Shown here piece by piece: positions 33,282 to 42,118 of a stretch of 44,388 nt of DNA; position 1 is the stretch's first letter, and each line of letters begins with the position of its first letter. The DNA is taken from NCBI GenBank assembly GCA_018433835.1, contig JAHDQM010000041.1, positions 1 to 44,388 on the forward strand, in the 5' to 3' direction. Position numbers and translations under genes: made by a program. This DNA comes from Methanoculleus sp. (GTDB taxonomy: Archaea; Halobacteriota; Methanomicrobia; Methanomicrobiales; Methanoculleaceae). The notes beneath the pieces are model-generated. The model saw only the letters and a program-made list of their open reading frames with translations. It was not told the origin of the DNA and did no database searches.

Positions 33282-34793
33282 GTGATCGTTTTATTTGGTG
33301 AATCGATTCGCTTTTTTGATACTACCTTACGGGACGGCGAACAGACACCGGGTGTCTCCCTGACGCCGGCCGAAAAACTCGAGATCGCAACGCATCTTGC
33401 CGACCTCGGCGTCCACGTGATTGAAGCAGGATCAGCAGCCGCATCCGCGGGAGAGAGGCAGTCCATCCGTGCCATCGCCGACGCAGGCCTTGGCGCCGAG
33501 TGCTGCACCTACGTCCGGGCTCTTCCCGGGGATATCGATCTTGCCGCCGACGCCGGCGCCGACTCCGTCCACCTCGTCGTCCCGGTGAGCGACCTGCACA
33601 TCGGTAAGAAGCTCCGCAAAACCCGCGAGGAGGTCTGCGAGATGGCCTGGAGCGCCGTCGAGTACGCGAAGGAGCGCGGCCTCATCGTCGAGCTCTCCGG
33701 GGAGGACGCATCCCGCGCCGACCAGGCGTTTCTCGCGGAAGTCTTCCGGGAAGGGGTCGAGCGGGGCGCAGACCGGCTCTGCTTCTGCGACACCGTCGGG
33801 CTCCTCACGCCCGAGCGGGCCGCCGCGATCGTCCCGCCGCTCCTCTTCGCCCCGTTCTCCATCCACTGCCACGACGACCTGGGGTTCGCGCTCGCAAACT
33901 CCGTCGCCGCCCTCCGGGCAGGGGCGACCTGCGCCCACGTCACCGTCAACGGCCTCGGGGAGCGGGCGGGGAACACGGGGCTCGAAGAACTGGTGATGGC
34001 GCTCGAGGTGCTCTACGGCGTCGATACCGGGATCGCGACCGAAGAGCTCTACCCGCTCTCGACCCACGTCGCCCGGCTGACCGGGGTGCCCCTCGCGACC
34101 AACAAGCCCATCGTCGGCGAGATGGCCTTCACCCACGAGAGCGGCATCCACGCCCATGGGGTGATGCGGGACGCGAGCACTTACGAGCCGCTCCGGCCCG
34201 AGCGGGTGGGGAGGAAGCGCCGAATCGTTCTCGGGAAACACTCCGGGTCGGCGGCGGTCGAGGCTGCGCTCCGCGATATGGGATATGCCCCGGACGCTGC
34301 GCAGCTTAAGGAGATCGTCGAGAGGATCAAACGCCTCGGGGATGCCGGGATGCGGATAACCGACGCCGATATCATGGCGATCGCCGATACCGTCATGGAG
34401 ATCGAGTTTATGCCGTGCATCGAACTGCGCCAGTTCACCATCGTCTCCGGGAGCAACGCGATACCGACCGCCTCGGTGACGATGCTCGTTCACGGCGACG
34501 AGATCACCGGTGCCGCAGTAGGGACCGGGCCGGTGGACGCGGCGATCCGCGCGCTCCAGAAGTCGGTCGCAGACGTCGGCAGCGTAAGGCTTGATGAATA
34601 CAGCGTCGATGCCATAACAGGCGGCACGGACGCCCTTGTTGATGTATCGGTGAAACTCAGCAAAGACGGGAAAACCGTGACGTCACGGGGCGCGAGGACC
34701 GACATCATCATGGCAAGCGTCGAAGCAGTTATCGCAGGGATGAACAGATTACTCAGGGAAGAGCATGAAGACCGGAGCCAGGACTCTGATTGA
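33282..34793 (+). CDS. cimA: (R)-citramalate synthase
   Basis: Condenses pyruvate and acetyl-CoA to citramalate, the entry to threonine-independent isoleucine synthesis. 503 aa. The catalytic TIM barrel (about 1-275) has [18 protein letters not shown], the metal site HCHDDLGFA and NGLGERAGN; the C-terminal LeuA-dimer/regulatory domain spans about 370-490. [27 protein letters not shown] and SVHLVVP recall the characterised CimA of Methanocaldococcus more than LeuA. AksA (coenzyme B pathway) lacks the regulatory domain. LeuA remains the alternative. The GTG start is used because only a few residues precede the FDTTLRDG block. It overlaps ilvB by 29 nt, and this context supports an isoleucine role. 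Confidence 0.82.
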   Translation: MIVLFGESIRFFDTTLRDGEQTPGVSLTPAEKLEIATHLADLGVHVIEAGSAAASAGERQSIRAIADAGLGAECCTYVRALPGDIDLAADAGADSVHLVVPVSDLHIGKKLRKTREEVCEMAWSAVEYAKERGLIVELSGEDASRADQAFLAEVFREGVERGADRLCFCDTVGLLTPERAAAIVPPLLFAPFSIHCHDDLGFALANSVAALRAGATCAHVTVNGLGERAGNTGLEELVMALEVLYGVDTGIATEELYPLSTHVARLTGVPLATNKPIVGEMAFTHESGIHAHGVMRDASTYEPLRPERVGRKRRIVLGKHSGSAAVEAALRDMGYAPDAAQLKEIVERIKRLGDAGMRITDADIMAIADTVMEIEFMPCIELRQFTIVSGSNAIPTASVTMLVHGDEITGAAVGTGPVDAAIRALQKSVADVGSVRLDEYSVDAITGGTDALVDVSVKLSKDGKTVTSRGARTDIIMASVEAVIAGMNRLLREEHEDRSQDSD

Positions 34794-36441
34794 AGCGCTG
34801 CAGCGTGAAGGGGTGGACACCATATTCGGCTACCCCGGCGGCGTGGTTTTGCCGATCTACGATGAACTCTACGATTCGTCGATCCGGCACATTCTGGTAA
34901 GGCATGAGCAGGCAGCGGCGCACGCGGCCGACGGCTACGCGCGCGCAAGCGGCCGCGTAGGGGTATGCCTTGCCACCTCCGGCCCCGGCGCGTGCAACCT
35001 GGTCACGGGGATCGCGACGGCGTATATGGATTCCATCCCCGTCGTGGCGCTCACCGGTCAGGTGCCGACCGCCCTCCTCGGGAACGATGCGTTCCAGGAG
35101 TCGGACATCACCGGGATCACGATGCCGGTCACCAAGCACAACTACCTGGTGAAGGACGCCGCCGAGATCGACCGCGTGATCCAGGAGGCGTTCTACATCG
35201 CGCGGACCGGCCGCCCGGGCCCGGTGCTGATCGACATCCCGAAAGACATCAGCACGAGCGAGGTGAAGGCGGGAACGACCATTCCGGAGACGGTCTCCCT
35301 CCGGGGCTACCAGCCCACCTACGAGGGGCACGTCCGCCAGATCGATAAGGCGCTCGACCTGATCGCGGGGGCACAGCGCCCGCTGATCTACGCTGGCGGC
35401 GGGGTGGTCCTCTCGGGAGCGTCGGCCGAACTCCTGGAGTTCATGGAAACCGCCGCCATCCCGGTGACGACGACCCTGATGGGTCTCGGCACCGTCCCCG
35501 GCGACCACCCGCTCTGCCTCGGGATGCTCGGGATGCACGGCACCCAGTCCGCTAACTACGCGGTGACGGAATGCGACCTCCTGATTGCCGTCGGCGTCCG
35601 GTTCGATGACCGGGTGACGGGGAAGATCGAGACGTTCGCGCCGAACGCCGCGGTCGTCCACATCGATATCGACCCGGCGGAGATCGGGAAGAACAAGAAG
35701 GTCGACGTCCCGATCGTGGGCGATGTGAGAGCGGTGCTCCAGGCGCTCCTCCGGCGGATGCAGAAACGCGGCGATACGGCGAACTGGGCAGCGAGGATCA
35801 ACTCTTGGAAGGCGCAGTACCCGCTCGGTTACTGTGACGACGGCCATCTCCGCCCGCAGTACGTCGTCGAGCAACTCTCCGGCGTCCTGAAGGGCGAGGG
35901 GATCGTCGTGAGCGAGGTCGGCCAGAACCAGATGTGGACCGCTCTCTACTACTGCTTCAAGAAACCCCGGACCTGGATCACCTCCGGCGGCCTCGGGACG
36001 ATGGGCTACGGTTTCCCGGCAGCCATCGGCGCCCATTTCGCCCGGCCGGATATGCCGGTCGTCGACGTCGCCGGTGACGGGAGTTTCCAGATGAACATCC
36101 AGGAGCTCGGGACGGTGGCGCAGTACAATATCCCCGTCAAGGTCGTGATCTTAAACAACATGTACCTCGGGATGGTGCGCCAGTGGCAGGAACTCTTCTA
36201 CGACCGCCGCTACTCCTACACCGAGCTCCCGCCGGTGGACTTCGTGAAGATCGCGAATGCCTACGGGATCGAGGGCATCACGGTCGAGGAGAAGGACCGT
36301 GTCCGGGAGGCGATCGAGGCTGCGCTCGCCGCCGACGGCCCGTTCGTCCTGGACTTCAGGGTCGAGCGGGAGGAGAACGTCTTCCCCATGGTCCCGGCCG
36401 GGGCTGCCATCAACGAAATGATTGGGGTGCGCCAGAAATGA
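34765..36441 (+). CDS. ilvB: Acetolactate synthase, large (catalytic) subunit
   Basis: Thiamine-diphosphate enzyme forming acetolactate or acetohydroxybutyrate. 558 aa. The catalytic Glu is in [17 protein letters not shown]; the domain order is TPP-binding N-terminal (about 1-170), central FAD-binding-like domain (about 190-320), and C-terminal TPP domain with the [12 protein letters not shown]...NNMYLGMV diphosphate/Mg signature. The herbicide-site and FAD contacts typical of AHAS ([20 protein letters not shown]) are present. AGGGAAGAG lies just before the ATG at 34765, inside the end of cimA. It ends in an ATGA overlap with ilvN. Confidence 0.96.
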   Translation: MKTGARTLIEALQREGVDTIFGYPGGVVLPIYDELYDSSIRHILVRHEQAAAHAADGYARASGRVGVCLATSGPGACNLVTGIATAYMDSIPVVALTGQVPTALLGNDAFQESDITGITMPVTKHNYLVKDAAEIDRVIQEAFYIARTGRPGPVLIDIPKDISTSEVKAGTTIPETVSLRGYQPTYEGHVRQIDKALDLIAGAQRPLIYAGGGVVLSGASAELLEFMETAAIPVTTTLMGLGTVPGDHPLCLGMLGMHGTQSANYAVTECDLLIAVGVRFDDRVTGKIETFAPNAAVVHIDIDPAEIGKNKKVDVPIVGDVRAVLQALLRRMQKRGDTANWAARINSWKAQYPLGYCDDGHLRPQYVVEQLSGVLKGEGIVVSEVGQNQMWTALYYCFKKPRTWITSGGLGTMGYGFPAAIGAHFARPDMPVVDVAGDGSFQMNIQELGTVAQYNIPVKVVILNNMYLGMVRQWQELFYDRRYSYTELPPVDFVKIANAYGIEGITVEEKDRVREAIEAALAADGPFVLDFRVEREENVFPMVPAGAAINEMIGVRQK

Positions 36442-36941
36442 AACCGCATACGCTGAGCGTCCTCGTGGAAAACCGGGCAGGGGTCTTGAGCCGGGTCGCC
36501 GGGATGTTCTCGCGGCGGGGGTTCAACATCGAGAGCCTCGCCGTCGGGACCTGCGAGGAGCCGAACATGAGCCGGATCACGATCGTGGTGAACGGCGACG
36601 ACGGGGTCGTCGAGCAGGTGATGAAGCAGACCAACAAGCTCATCGACGTCATCAAGGTCTCGGACCTGACGGAGCGGGAGAGCGTGGAGCGGGAGCTCGC
36701 CCTCATCAAGGTAACCGCCGAACCGGGCACCTCCCGTGCCGAGATCCTGCAGATCGCCGACATCTTCCGGGCGCAGGTCGTGGATGTCGGGGCAAAGACG
36801 CTGGTGCTCCAGGTGGCCGGCGATACCGACAAGATCGACGCGCTGGAGAAACTCCTGCGCCAGTACGGTATCAAAGAACTCGTTCGCACGGGGAAGATTG
36901 CTCTCCTCCGGGGCGTAAAGACCGTGAAGAGTTCCAAATAA
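36438..36941 (+). CDS. ilvN: Acetolactate synthase, small (regulatory) subunit
   Basis: 167 aa regulatory partner that confers feedback control by branched-chain amino acids. The N-terminal ACT domain (about 4-75) begins [24 protein letters not shown], with the Gly/Asn positions used for valine binding visible in [10 protein letters not shown]. The C-terminal domain (about 80-165, [10 protein letters not shown] to [11 protein letters not shown]) is the standard dimer/inter-subunit module. The start is set by the ATGA overlap with ilvB. It completes the cimA-ilvB-ilvN operon; ilvD is at 19.7-21.4 kb, and the reductoisomerase gene is not in the window. Confidence 0.95.
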   Translation: MKPHTLSVLVENRAGVLSRVAGMFSRRGFNIESLAVGTCEEPNMSRITIVVNGDDGVVEQVMKQTNKLIDVIKVSDLTERESVERELALIKVTAEPGTSRAEILQIADIFRAQVVDVGAKTLVLQVAGDTDKIDALEKLLRQYGIKELVRTGKIALLRGVKTVKSSK

Positions 36942-37007
36942 CATTCATTTTTGTGTGATACGTTCGTCACCCCATCGGGACGATCTCTCCGCCCCCCGGA
37001 CGATCGT

Positions 37008-37015
37008 GTTATATG
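37008..37015 (+). promoter_or_regulatory. TATA box of the symporter operon
   Basis: GTTATATG, 26-33 nt before the ATG at 37041; a leaderless start is predicted. Confidence 0.6.
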
Positions 37016-37040
37016 TTGGCACGCCACACGCTAACACAGC

Positions 37041-37148
37041 ATGTTCTTCGGATTACCTCTTCAAACGGGAATCATCGTGGGCGGCGCCGTCGCCCTGGTC
37101 GTCGTGTTGCTCGCCTTCTGGGGGCTCCGGTTCAGGGAGGCCGTCTGA
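37041..37148 (+). CDS. 35-aa membrane peptide, symporter small accessory protein
   Basis: A single hydrophobic helix (IIVGGAVALVVVLLAFWG) with a short N-terminus MFFGLPLQTG and a basic end LRFREAV. It ends in TGA directly next to the symporter ATG (no gap), and the operon TATA box serves this gene first. Tiny one-helix proteins next to sodium:solute symporters are a recognised accessory type, so it is likely a subunit or stabiliser of the transporter; the exact role is not established. The good TATA spacing and exact adjacency argue against a chance frame. Confidence 0.75.
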   Translation: MFFGLPLQTGIIVGGAVALVVVLLAFWGLRFREAV

Positions 37149-38735
37149 ATGGCGGACATCCTGACGCTTGCTCTGATCGTGCTCTACTTTGTCGTTCTCG
37201 TCGGCATCGGGAGCTGGGCCTCAAAGAAGATCCATAACACCGAGGACTACATCCTCGCCGGGAGGTCGCTCGGGTTCTGGGTCTTCACGATCCTGATCGT
37301 CTGCTCCATCTGCAGCGGCATGACCCTCCTCGGCGTCAGCGGGTTCGGCTACACCTCGGGCTGGCCCGGGATCTGGGAGCAGATCTTCGTCCCGCTCGCG
37401 GCCGCCTTCTGTATCATCTTCTTCGGGGTGAAGCTGAACGCCATCGGGAAAGAACGGGGCTACCTGACCGTCCAGGACTACCTCGCGGACCGGTTCGAGA
37501 GCCCGCGGGCGCTCCGTGCGCTCTCAGCGGTCTCCGGGATCATCGTCTCGCTGATCTACCTCGTGGGGCAGTACGCCGCGATCAGCATCGTGCTCGTCTG
37601 GCTCTTTGCTATCCCGCACTGGCAGGCGCTGCTCATCGCCGGGGTCATCATCACCGCCTACACGGTCGTCGGGGGGCTCTACGCCGTCTCCTGGACGACC
37701 CTGTTCCAGGGCGGTATCCTGATCTTCGGCGTGCTCCTGATGGCGCCGTTCGTCATCGCGAGCGCCGGCGGGCTTGAACACATCAATTCCGTGCTTGCGG
37801 GGGTCGACCCGAACTTCGTCCAGCCCTGGTACCCGAGCCCGGTCTACGCCTCGTACGCCTACGCGACGCCGGAGTTCCTGGTTTCGTTCGGGATCCTCCT
37901 GATGGTCGGCCTCGCCTGTGCGCCGCACGTCATCAACAACGTCCTCGCTGCAAAGGAGGCCCGCTACTTCAAGTGGGCGCCGCTCGTCGCGTTCTCGATC
38001 TACGCGGTCGTGATGTTCCTCGTGAAGTTCACGGGGTTTGCGGTGCGGTCGCTCGTCGAGGAAGGAACAATTGTGCTCCCCGAAGCCGTGAACGCCCAGG
38101 ACTTCGCGTTTATACTGGGCGTCGAGTATGCCATGCCGAACGTGGCGTTGTGGGCGCTTTTTGCCGTGATCGTCCTTGCGGCGGTGATGTCCACGACCGA
38201 CCGGCTCATGCTCACGGTCGGGACGATGTTCGCGTGGGACATCTACAAGAACATCTTCCGGCCATCGGCGTCCGACAAAGAGGTGCTCCTCGTCTCGAAG
38301 GTCGCGGTCGTCCTCGGGGCAGGCGGCACGCTCCTGCTCGCCATCAATCCGCCGCCGATGCTTGCGTGGCTGATCTGGATGGGCATCGGGGTCATGCTCT
38401 CGACGTTCGCGGTTCCGCTGCTCGCCGGGCTATACTGGCGCGGCGCCACCGGGGAAGGGGCGATCGCGAGCATGGCGACCGGGCTCGTCGCGGCCGGGAT
38501 CTTCGGCTACTGGTCCAAGTACGTGGGATCGCTCCCGGTGCATTTCAGCCTCTATGCGCTCGTGCTCTCGGCCATTGCCATGGTCGTCGTCAGCCTCCTC
38601 ACCGCCAAGAACTCCTCCGATGTGCTCGACAATACCCGGACCGGCTGGTTCATCCAGTCACCCCAAAAGTCTCCCCGGGCGAGCAGCCCGGGAGAGACCC
38701 TGTTCGTCGATCAGGAATCGCCCCGTCAGCAGTGA
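37149..38735 (+). CDS. Sodium:solute symporter (SSS family)
   Basis: 528 aa with about 13 membrane helices; sodium-coupled uptake of an organic solute. The N-terminus resembles PutP/PanF/ActP: YILAGRSLGFWVF, then GVSGFGYTSGWPGIWEQ. The core GGLYAVSWTTLFQG and VMSTTDRLMLTVGTMFAWDIY are SSS signature blocks with the sodium-site Ser/Thr. The substrate cannot be told; pantothenate, acetate, proline and other carboxylates are candidates. The C-terminal ~40 residues are hydrophilic, and their DNA contains a strong inverted repeat (CCCGGGC/GCCCGGG near 38676-38694). Preceded without a gap by a 35-aa accessory peptide. Confidence 0.85.
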   Translation: MADILTLALIVLYFVVLVGIGSWASKKIHNTEDYILAGRSLGFWVFTILIVCSICSGMTLLGVSGFGYTSGWPGIWEQIFVPLAAAFCIIFFGVKLNAIGKERGYLTVQDYLADRFESPRALRALSAVSGIIVSLIYLVGQYAAISIVLVWLFAIPHWQALLIAGVIITAYTVVGGLYAVSWTTLFQGGILIFGVLLMAPFVIASAGGLEHINSVLAGVDPNFVQPWYPSPVYASYAYATPEFLVSFGILLMVGLACAPHVINNVLAAKEARYFKWAPLVAFSIYAVVMFLVKFTGFAVRSLVEEGTIVLPEAVNAQDFAFILGVEYAMPNVALWALFAVIVLAAVMSTTDRLMLTVGTMFAWDIYKNIFRPSASDKEVLLVSKVAVVLGAGGTLLLAINPPPMLAWLIWMGIGVMLSTFAVPLLAGLYWRGATGEGAIASMATGLVAAGIFGYWSKYVGSLPVHFSLYALVLSAIAMVVVSLLTAKNSSDVLDNTRTGWFIQSPQKSPRASSPGETLFVDQESPRQQ

Positions 38736-38771
38736 CGGCGGAGCGCTCCCGATCCTCCCCGGGCGCGTCAA

Positions 38772-38776
38772 TTTTT
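38772..38776 (+). terminator. Weak T5 terminator after the symporter
   Basis: CGCGTCAATTTTTC, about 37 nt past the symporter stop. Confidence 0.3.
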
Positions 38777-38845
38777 CATCGTCGTGCGAGACTGCATCAT
38801 CGCCTCTTGCGTAGGTTCCGGATCTCCTCCGCAAAGATTATACCC

Positions 38846-38865
38846 ATATAAGCATATACTTATAT
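38846..38865. promoter_or_regulatory. Promoter/operator palindrome of the redox regulator operon
   Basis: ATATAAG-CATATA-CTTATAT, a perfect 7-bp inverted repeat that also contains the TATA element (CATATAAG, about 24 nt before the ATG at 38873). A dimeric ArsR-type repressor bound here would block TATA-binding protein, so autoregulation by the downstream gene is a direct prediction. Confidence 0.6.
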
Positions 38866-38872
38866 ACTTCAC

Positions 38873-39760
38873 ATGGACGACTGTAACAAGTGCGATCCCT
38901 GCACCGGACTCTGCAAGATTGCCCCGGAGATGGCAGGCAAATTCAAAGCCCTCGGCGACCCGAACCGGCTCCAGATAATCCACCTGCTGTCTACGGACAT
39001 CACCGGGACACTGGGGGTCTCCGATCTTGCAGAAAAACTGGGTATATCGCAGCCGGCCGCATCACAGCACCTCAGGACACTGAAGAGCGAAGGGTTCGTG
39101 ACATCCCGGCGGGAGGGGTTCCGCGTCTACTTCTCGTTCAACCGCGACCGGCTGGTGCAGTTCCGGGAATATTTCGACCTGATGTGCGGGGCCGTCATGG
39201 ACCGGTGCGACCGGGAACTCGTCCGGAAAACGACACAGCAGACGGCGCTGAATGCCTGCGTCGTTTTCTACTCGTATACCGGCGTGACCCGGGGCGTGGC
39301 CGGGCAGCTTCGGAACGCCTGCGGATGCGATCTCGTCGAGGTGAAGACCGTGACCGAGTACTCGGCGTTCACTGCATACACGACCGGCGTCCTGCATTCC
39401 CGCAGGGGGGTCGGCGATCCCATCCTGCCCGAAGAGATCGACGTCTCGCAATACGACCTGCTCGTCATCGGCACGCCGGTCTGGGCCTGGAAACCCGCAC
39501 CGGCCATCAATTCCGCCGTCAGGGCACTCAAGGGCTGCGAGGGGAAGAGAGCCGTGATCTTCGTCACCTGCAGCGGCCAGCCCGGCGAAGCCCTCCCGCT
39601 TCTCGAGGCGGCGCTCGCCGCACGGGGAGTCGAGGTCGTGGCAGCGGTCACCCTCACGAAAGAGGAGATGGCGACCCGGAAGGCGGAGAACGATCTCATC
39701 GAGCGGATCGTCGATGCATACCCGCTCCCGGTTGGGGACGGAGATAGTGTGAGAGCATGA
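38873..39760 (+). CDS. ArsR-family HTH/flavodoxin fusion with N-terminal ferredoxin-like Cys motif
   Basis: 295 aa in three parts. Residues 4-14 form CX2CX2CX3C (C4, C7, C10, C14), the spacing of a [4Fe-4S] ferredoxin motif, though Lys replaces the usual Pro after the last Cys. Residues 20-100 are an ArsR winged helix (KFKALGDPNRLQIIHLLS, DLAEKLGISQPAASQHLRTLK). Residues 128-290 are a flavodoxin-like domain (VVFYSYTGVTRGVAGQLR for the FMN phosphate, IGTPVWAWKPAPA). A transcription factor that can bind both flavin and perhaps an Fe-S cluster suggests a redox-sensing repressor (inference). Leaderless start beneath a palindromic operator; ATGA overlap with the downstream electron-transfer protein. 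Confidence 0.8.
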   Translation: MDDCNKCDPCTGLCKIAPEMAGKFKALGDPNRLQIIHLLSTDITGTLGVSDLAEKLGISQPAASQHLRTLKSEGFVTSRREGFRVYFSFNRDRLVQFREYFDLMCGAVMDRCDRELVRKTTQQTALNACVVFYSYTGVTRGVAGQLRNACGCDLVEVKTVTEYSAFTAYTTGVLHSRRGVGDPILPEEIDVSQYDLLVIGTPVWAWKPAPAINSAVRALKGCEGKRAVIFVTCSGQPGEALPLLEAALAARGVEVVAAVTLTKEEMATRKAENDLIERIVDAYPLPVGDGDSVRA

Positions 39761-40560
39761 AGACCATCATCTATTATTTCACCGGCACCGGCAACTCCCT
39801 TGCAGCGGCAAGGAAGATCGCCGGCCCCCTCGGGGACTGCGAAGTCGTCCCGATTGCATCGTTTGCGGACACCACGGGGACTGTCGTCCCGGATGCCGGC
39901 CGGGTCGGGATCGTCTGCCCGGTCTACTTCGCCGGGCTCCCGGCGATGGCGGCATCGTTCGCGGAGCGCCTTGACTTCGCTTCAGCGAACTACGTCTTCT
40001 CGGTCGTCACGCACGGGGGCGGGGGAGGCACCGCCGCCCTCCGGCAGCTCGACGGGATCCTGAAAAAGGGGGCTGGAAGGGGGCTCGATGCAGGATTCGC
40101 AGTGAGTATGCCGGGCAACTACATCCTGGCGTACGAGTCGCCCACAGGGGAGAAGCGGGATCGCCTGCTTGCCGCGGCAGACTCGGACCTCGAGGCGATC
40201 GCGGACCGGATCCGGCATGGGGAGAGGCTGAAACTTCCATATTCGCCTCTGACAAGCGCCATCAGAGCCATCGTATACCCCGGGTTCCTCTCCCGTGTCC
40301 ACGGGGACGACCGCAAGCTCACGGTCAGCGGAGAGTGCACGTCCTGCGGCACCTGCGCGAGCATCTGCCCGGCGGGCAACATCGAGATGGTCGATGGAAG
40401 ACCGGTCTGGAACCACCGGTGCGAACTCTGTTGCGGGTGCATCCACCTCTGCCCGGCCGAGGCGATCCAGGCTGGCAGCGGTACCGAAGGGAGACAGCGC
40501 TACCGGAACCCGTCGGTCAGCATGGCCGAACTGAAACGCCAGCGGGGAGACGAACCATAA
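39757..40560 (+). CDS. EFR1-type flavodoxin-ferredoxin fusion protein
   Basis: 267 aa. N-terminal flavodoxin domain with YYFTGTGNSLAAARKIAG binding FMN phosphate and PVYFAGLPAM / THGGGGGTA as later FMN loops. The C-terminus holds two CX2CX2CX3CP motifs (CTSCGTCASICP and CELCCGCIHLCP), each expected to carry a [4Fe-4S] cluster. Such EFR1-family proteins move electrons between flavin and clusters; the partner enzymes are unknown. It starts with an ATGA overlap on the ArsR-flavodoxin gene, so it is probably controlled by that regulator. A truncated copy of its first 36 codons follows immediately. Confidence 0.85.
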   Translation: MKTIIYYFTGTGNSLAAARKIAGPLGDCEVVPIASFADTTGTVVPDAGRVGIVCPVYFAGLPAMAASFAERLDFASANYVFSVVTHGGGGGTAALRQLDGILKKGAGRGLDAGFAVSMPGNYILAYESPTGEKRDRLLAAADSDLEAIADRIRHGERLKLPYSPLTSAIRAIVYPGFLSRVHGDDRKLTVSGECTSCGTCASICPAGNIEMVDGRPVWNHRCELCCGCIHLCPAEAIQAGSGTEGRQRYRNPSVSMAELKRQRGDEP

Positions 40561-40667
40561 AGACCGTCATCTACTACTTCACCGGGACCGGCAACTCCCT
40601 TGCAGCAGCAAGAACGATCGCCGGGGCTCTCGGGCAGGAGTTTGTCGGGGAACTCGCGAGTACGTAG
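40557..40667 (+). pseudogene. Decayed duplicate of the EFR1 gene start
   Basis: Reads KTVIYYFTGTGNSLAAARTI then AGALGQEFVGELAST and TAG, nearly identical to the first residues of the preceding gene. The start codon is ATA rather than ATG at the equivalent position (overlapping the upstream stop as TAA), and the rest of the gene is gone. This is a tandem duplication that was truncated after about 37 codons. Confidence 0.8.
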
Positions 40668-40772
40668 GCCTCCCGGACGGGACGGGAGAACCCTGCACTC
40701 CGCGCTCTCCCTGCCCGATAACTCCGGATTTTCACCCCGGGGTGCAGCAGCCGCGGGGAAACGGATGGTCAA

Positions 40773-40782
40773 TCATATATGG
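40773..40782 (+). promoter_or_regulatory. TATA box of the FAD/glycosyltransferase operon
   Basis: TCATATATGG, centred about 22 nt before the ATG at 40799; leaderless mRNA predicted. Confidence 0.55.
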
Positions 40783-40798
40783 CTTCGGCATAAACAGT

Positions 40799-42118
40799 AT
40801 GAACGTGAAATCGGCGGTACTGGGTGGCGGTCTCACCGGGATTACGCTGGCGCGCCTGCTCCACGAACAGGGCGACGACGTGACCGTTCTCGAACAGGGT
40901 GAGAGGATCGGGGGGCTCTGCCGCTCGCGGACACAGAAGGGTTTCACGTTCGATGCCGGGGGCTCGCACATCATCTTCTCCCGCGACGAGGAAGTCCTCT
41001 CCTTCATGCTCTCGGCTCTCGGCGAGAACGCCGACCGGCGGAAGCGGAATACGAAGATCCTCTATAAAGGCCGCTACGTCAAATACCCATTCGAGAACGG
41101 CCTCTACCAGTTGCCCGACGAAGACCGCTTCTTCTGCATCAACGAGTTCGTGAAGAACCTCATCGCCGTCGAGAAGGGCGAAGTCCCGCCGCCCGCGAAC
41201 TTTGCCGAGTGGATCACCTATACCTTCGGCCGCGGCATCGCCGCGTGCTACATGCTCCCCTACAACGAGAAGATCTGGAACTATCCGGCGGACCGGATGT
41301 CGCACCACTGGGTTGAGGGGCGGATCCCCCGCCCGCCGGTCGAGGATATCATCCGGTCGGCCATCGGCATCGAGACCGAGGGCTACGTCCACCAGGCGGT
41401 CTTCTCCTACCCGGTGACGGGCGGGATCGAGGCGCTGGTCCGGGCGATTGCCGAGCCGGTCCTCCCCGCCGTCCGGACCGGGTTTCGTGTCGCCTCCGTC
41501 CGCGAAGAGGACGGGGGTTTCGTCGTCAGCGACGGCCGTGAAACCGTCCGTGCGGACCGCCTGGTTTCGACCATCCCGCTCCAGAACCTGCTCCCCTGCC
41601 TTACGGACGTCCCGGCCGGGGTGCAGGCGGCGTGCGACGCCCTCCGGTACAACTCGCTCTGTTCGGTCTTCATCGGCCTTGCGGCGGATGTCCCCGATAT
41701 CTCCTGGCTCTACGTCCCCGACCCTGAGACCGGCCTCTTCAACCGGATATCGTTCCCCTCGAACTACAGCACGGAAGTCGCCCCTCCCGGCCACTCCTCG
41801 ATCCTCGCCGAGATCACCTACAACGAAGGGGACGCGGTCTCGCGGATGACGGACGATGCGGTGATCGAGCATACTGTCGGTTCTCTCATCGCCGCGGGGA
41901 TCGTCCCCTCCCTTGATGCGGTCGTCTACACCGGCATCGCGCGGGAGAAGTTCGCCTACGTCGTCTACGACACCGAATACCAGAAGAACATCGCAATCGT
42001 CCGGGAGTTCTGCCGGGAGCGGGGCATCGACCTCGTCGGGCGGTTTTCGCAGTTCGAGTACCTCAATATGGATGGCTGCATCAGGAGTGCGATCGACTTC
42101 GTGAGGGCGAACGAATGA
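40799..42118 (+). CDS. FAD-dependent amine-oxidase/UDP-galactopyranose-mutase-like protein
   Basis: 439 aa. N-terminal Rossmann FAD loop AVLGGGLTGITLARLLHEQG with the acidic VLEQGERIGGLCRS that binds the FAD ribose, followed by GFTFDAGGSHIIFS. MLPYNEKIWN and SYPVTGGIEALVRAI are typical of the NAD(P)-binding/protoporphyrinogen-oxidase-like group acting with sugar-nucleotide or lipid-sugar pathways. The substrate is not deducible. It is followed by two glycosyltransferase genes, each with an ATGA overlap, so it probably acts on the same glycan or glycolipid (inference). The start at 40799 is favoured by the TATA box; the frame is open upstream to 40742. Confidence 0.75.
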   Translation: MNVKSAVLGGGLTGITLARLLHEQGDDVTVLEQGERIGGLCRSRTQKGFTFDAGGSHIIFSRDEEVLSFMLSALGENADRRKRNTKILYKGRYVKYPFENGLYQLPDEDRFFCINEFVKNLIAVEKGEVPPPANFAEWITYTFGRGIAACYMLPYNEKIWNYPADRMSHHWVEGRIPRPPVEDIIRSAIGIETEGYVHQAVFSYPVTGGIEALVRAIAEPVLPAVRTGFRVASVREEDGGFVVSDGRETVRADRLVSTIPLQNLLPCLTDVPAGVQAACDALRYNSLCSVFIGLAADVPDISWLYVPDPETGLFNRISFPSNYSTEVAPPGHSSILAEITYNEGDAVSRMTDDAVIEHTVGSLIAAGIVPSLDAVVYTGIAREKFAYVVYDTEYQKNIAIVREFCRERGIDLVGRFSQFEYLNMDGCIRSAIDFVRANE

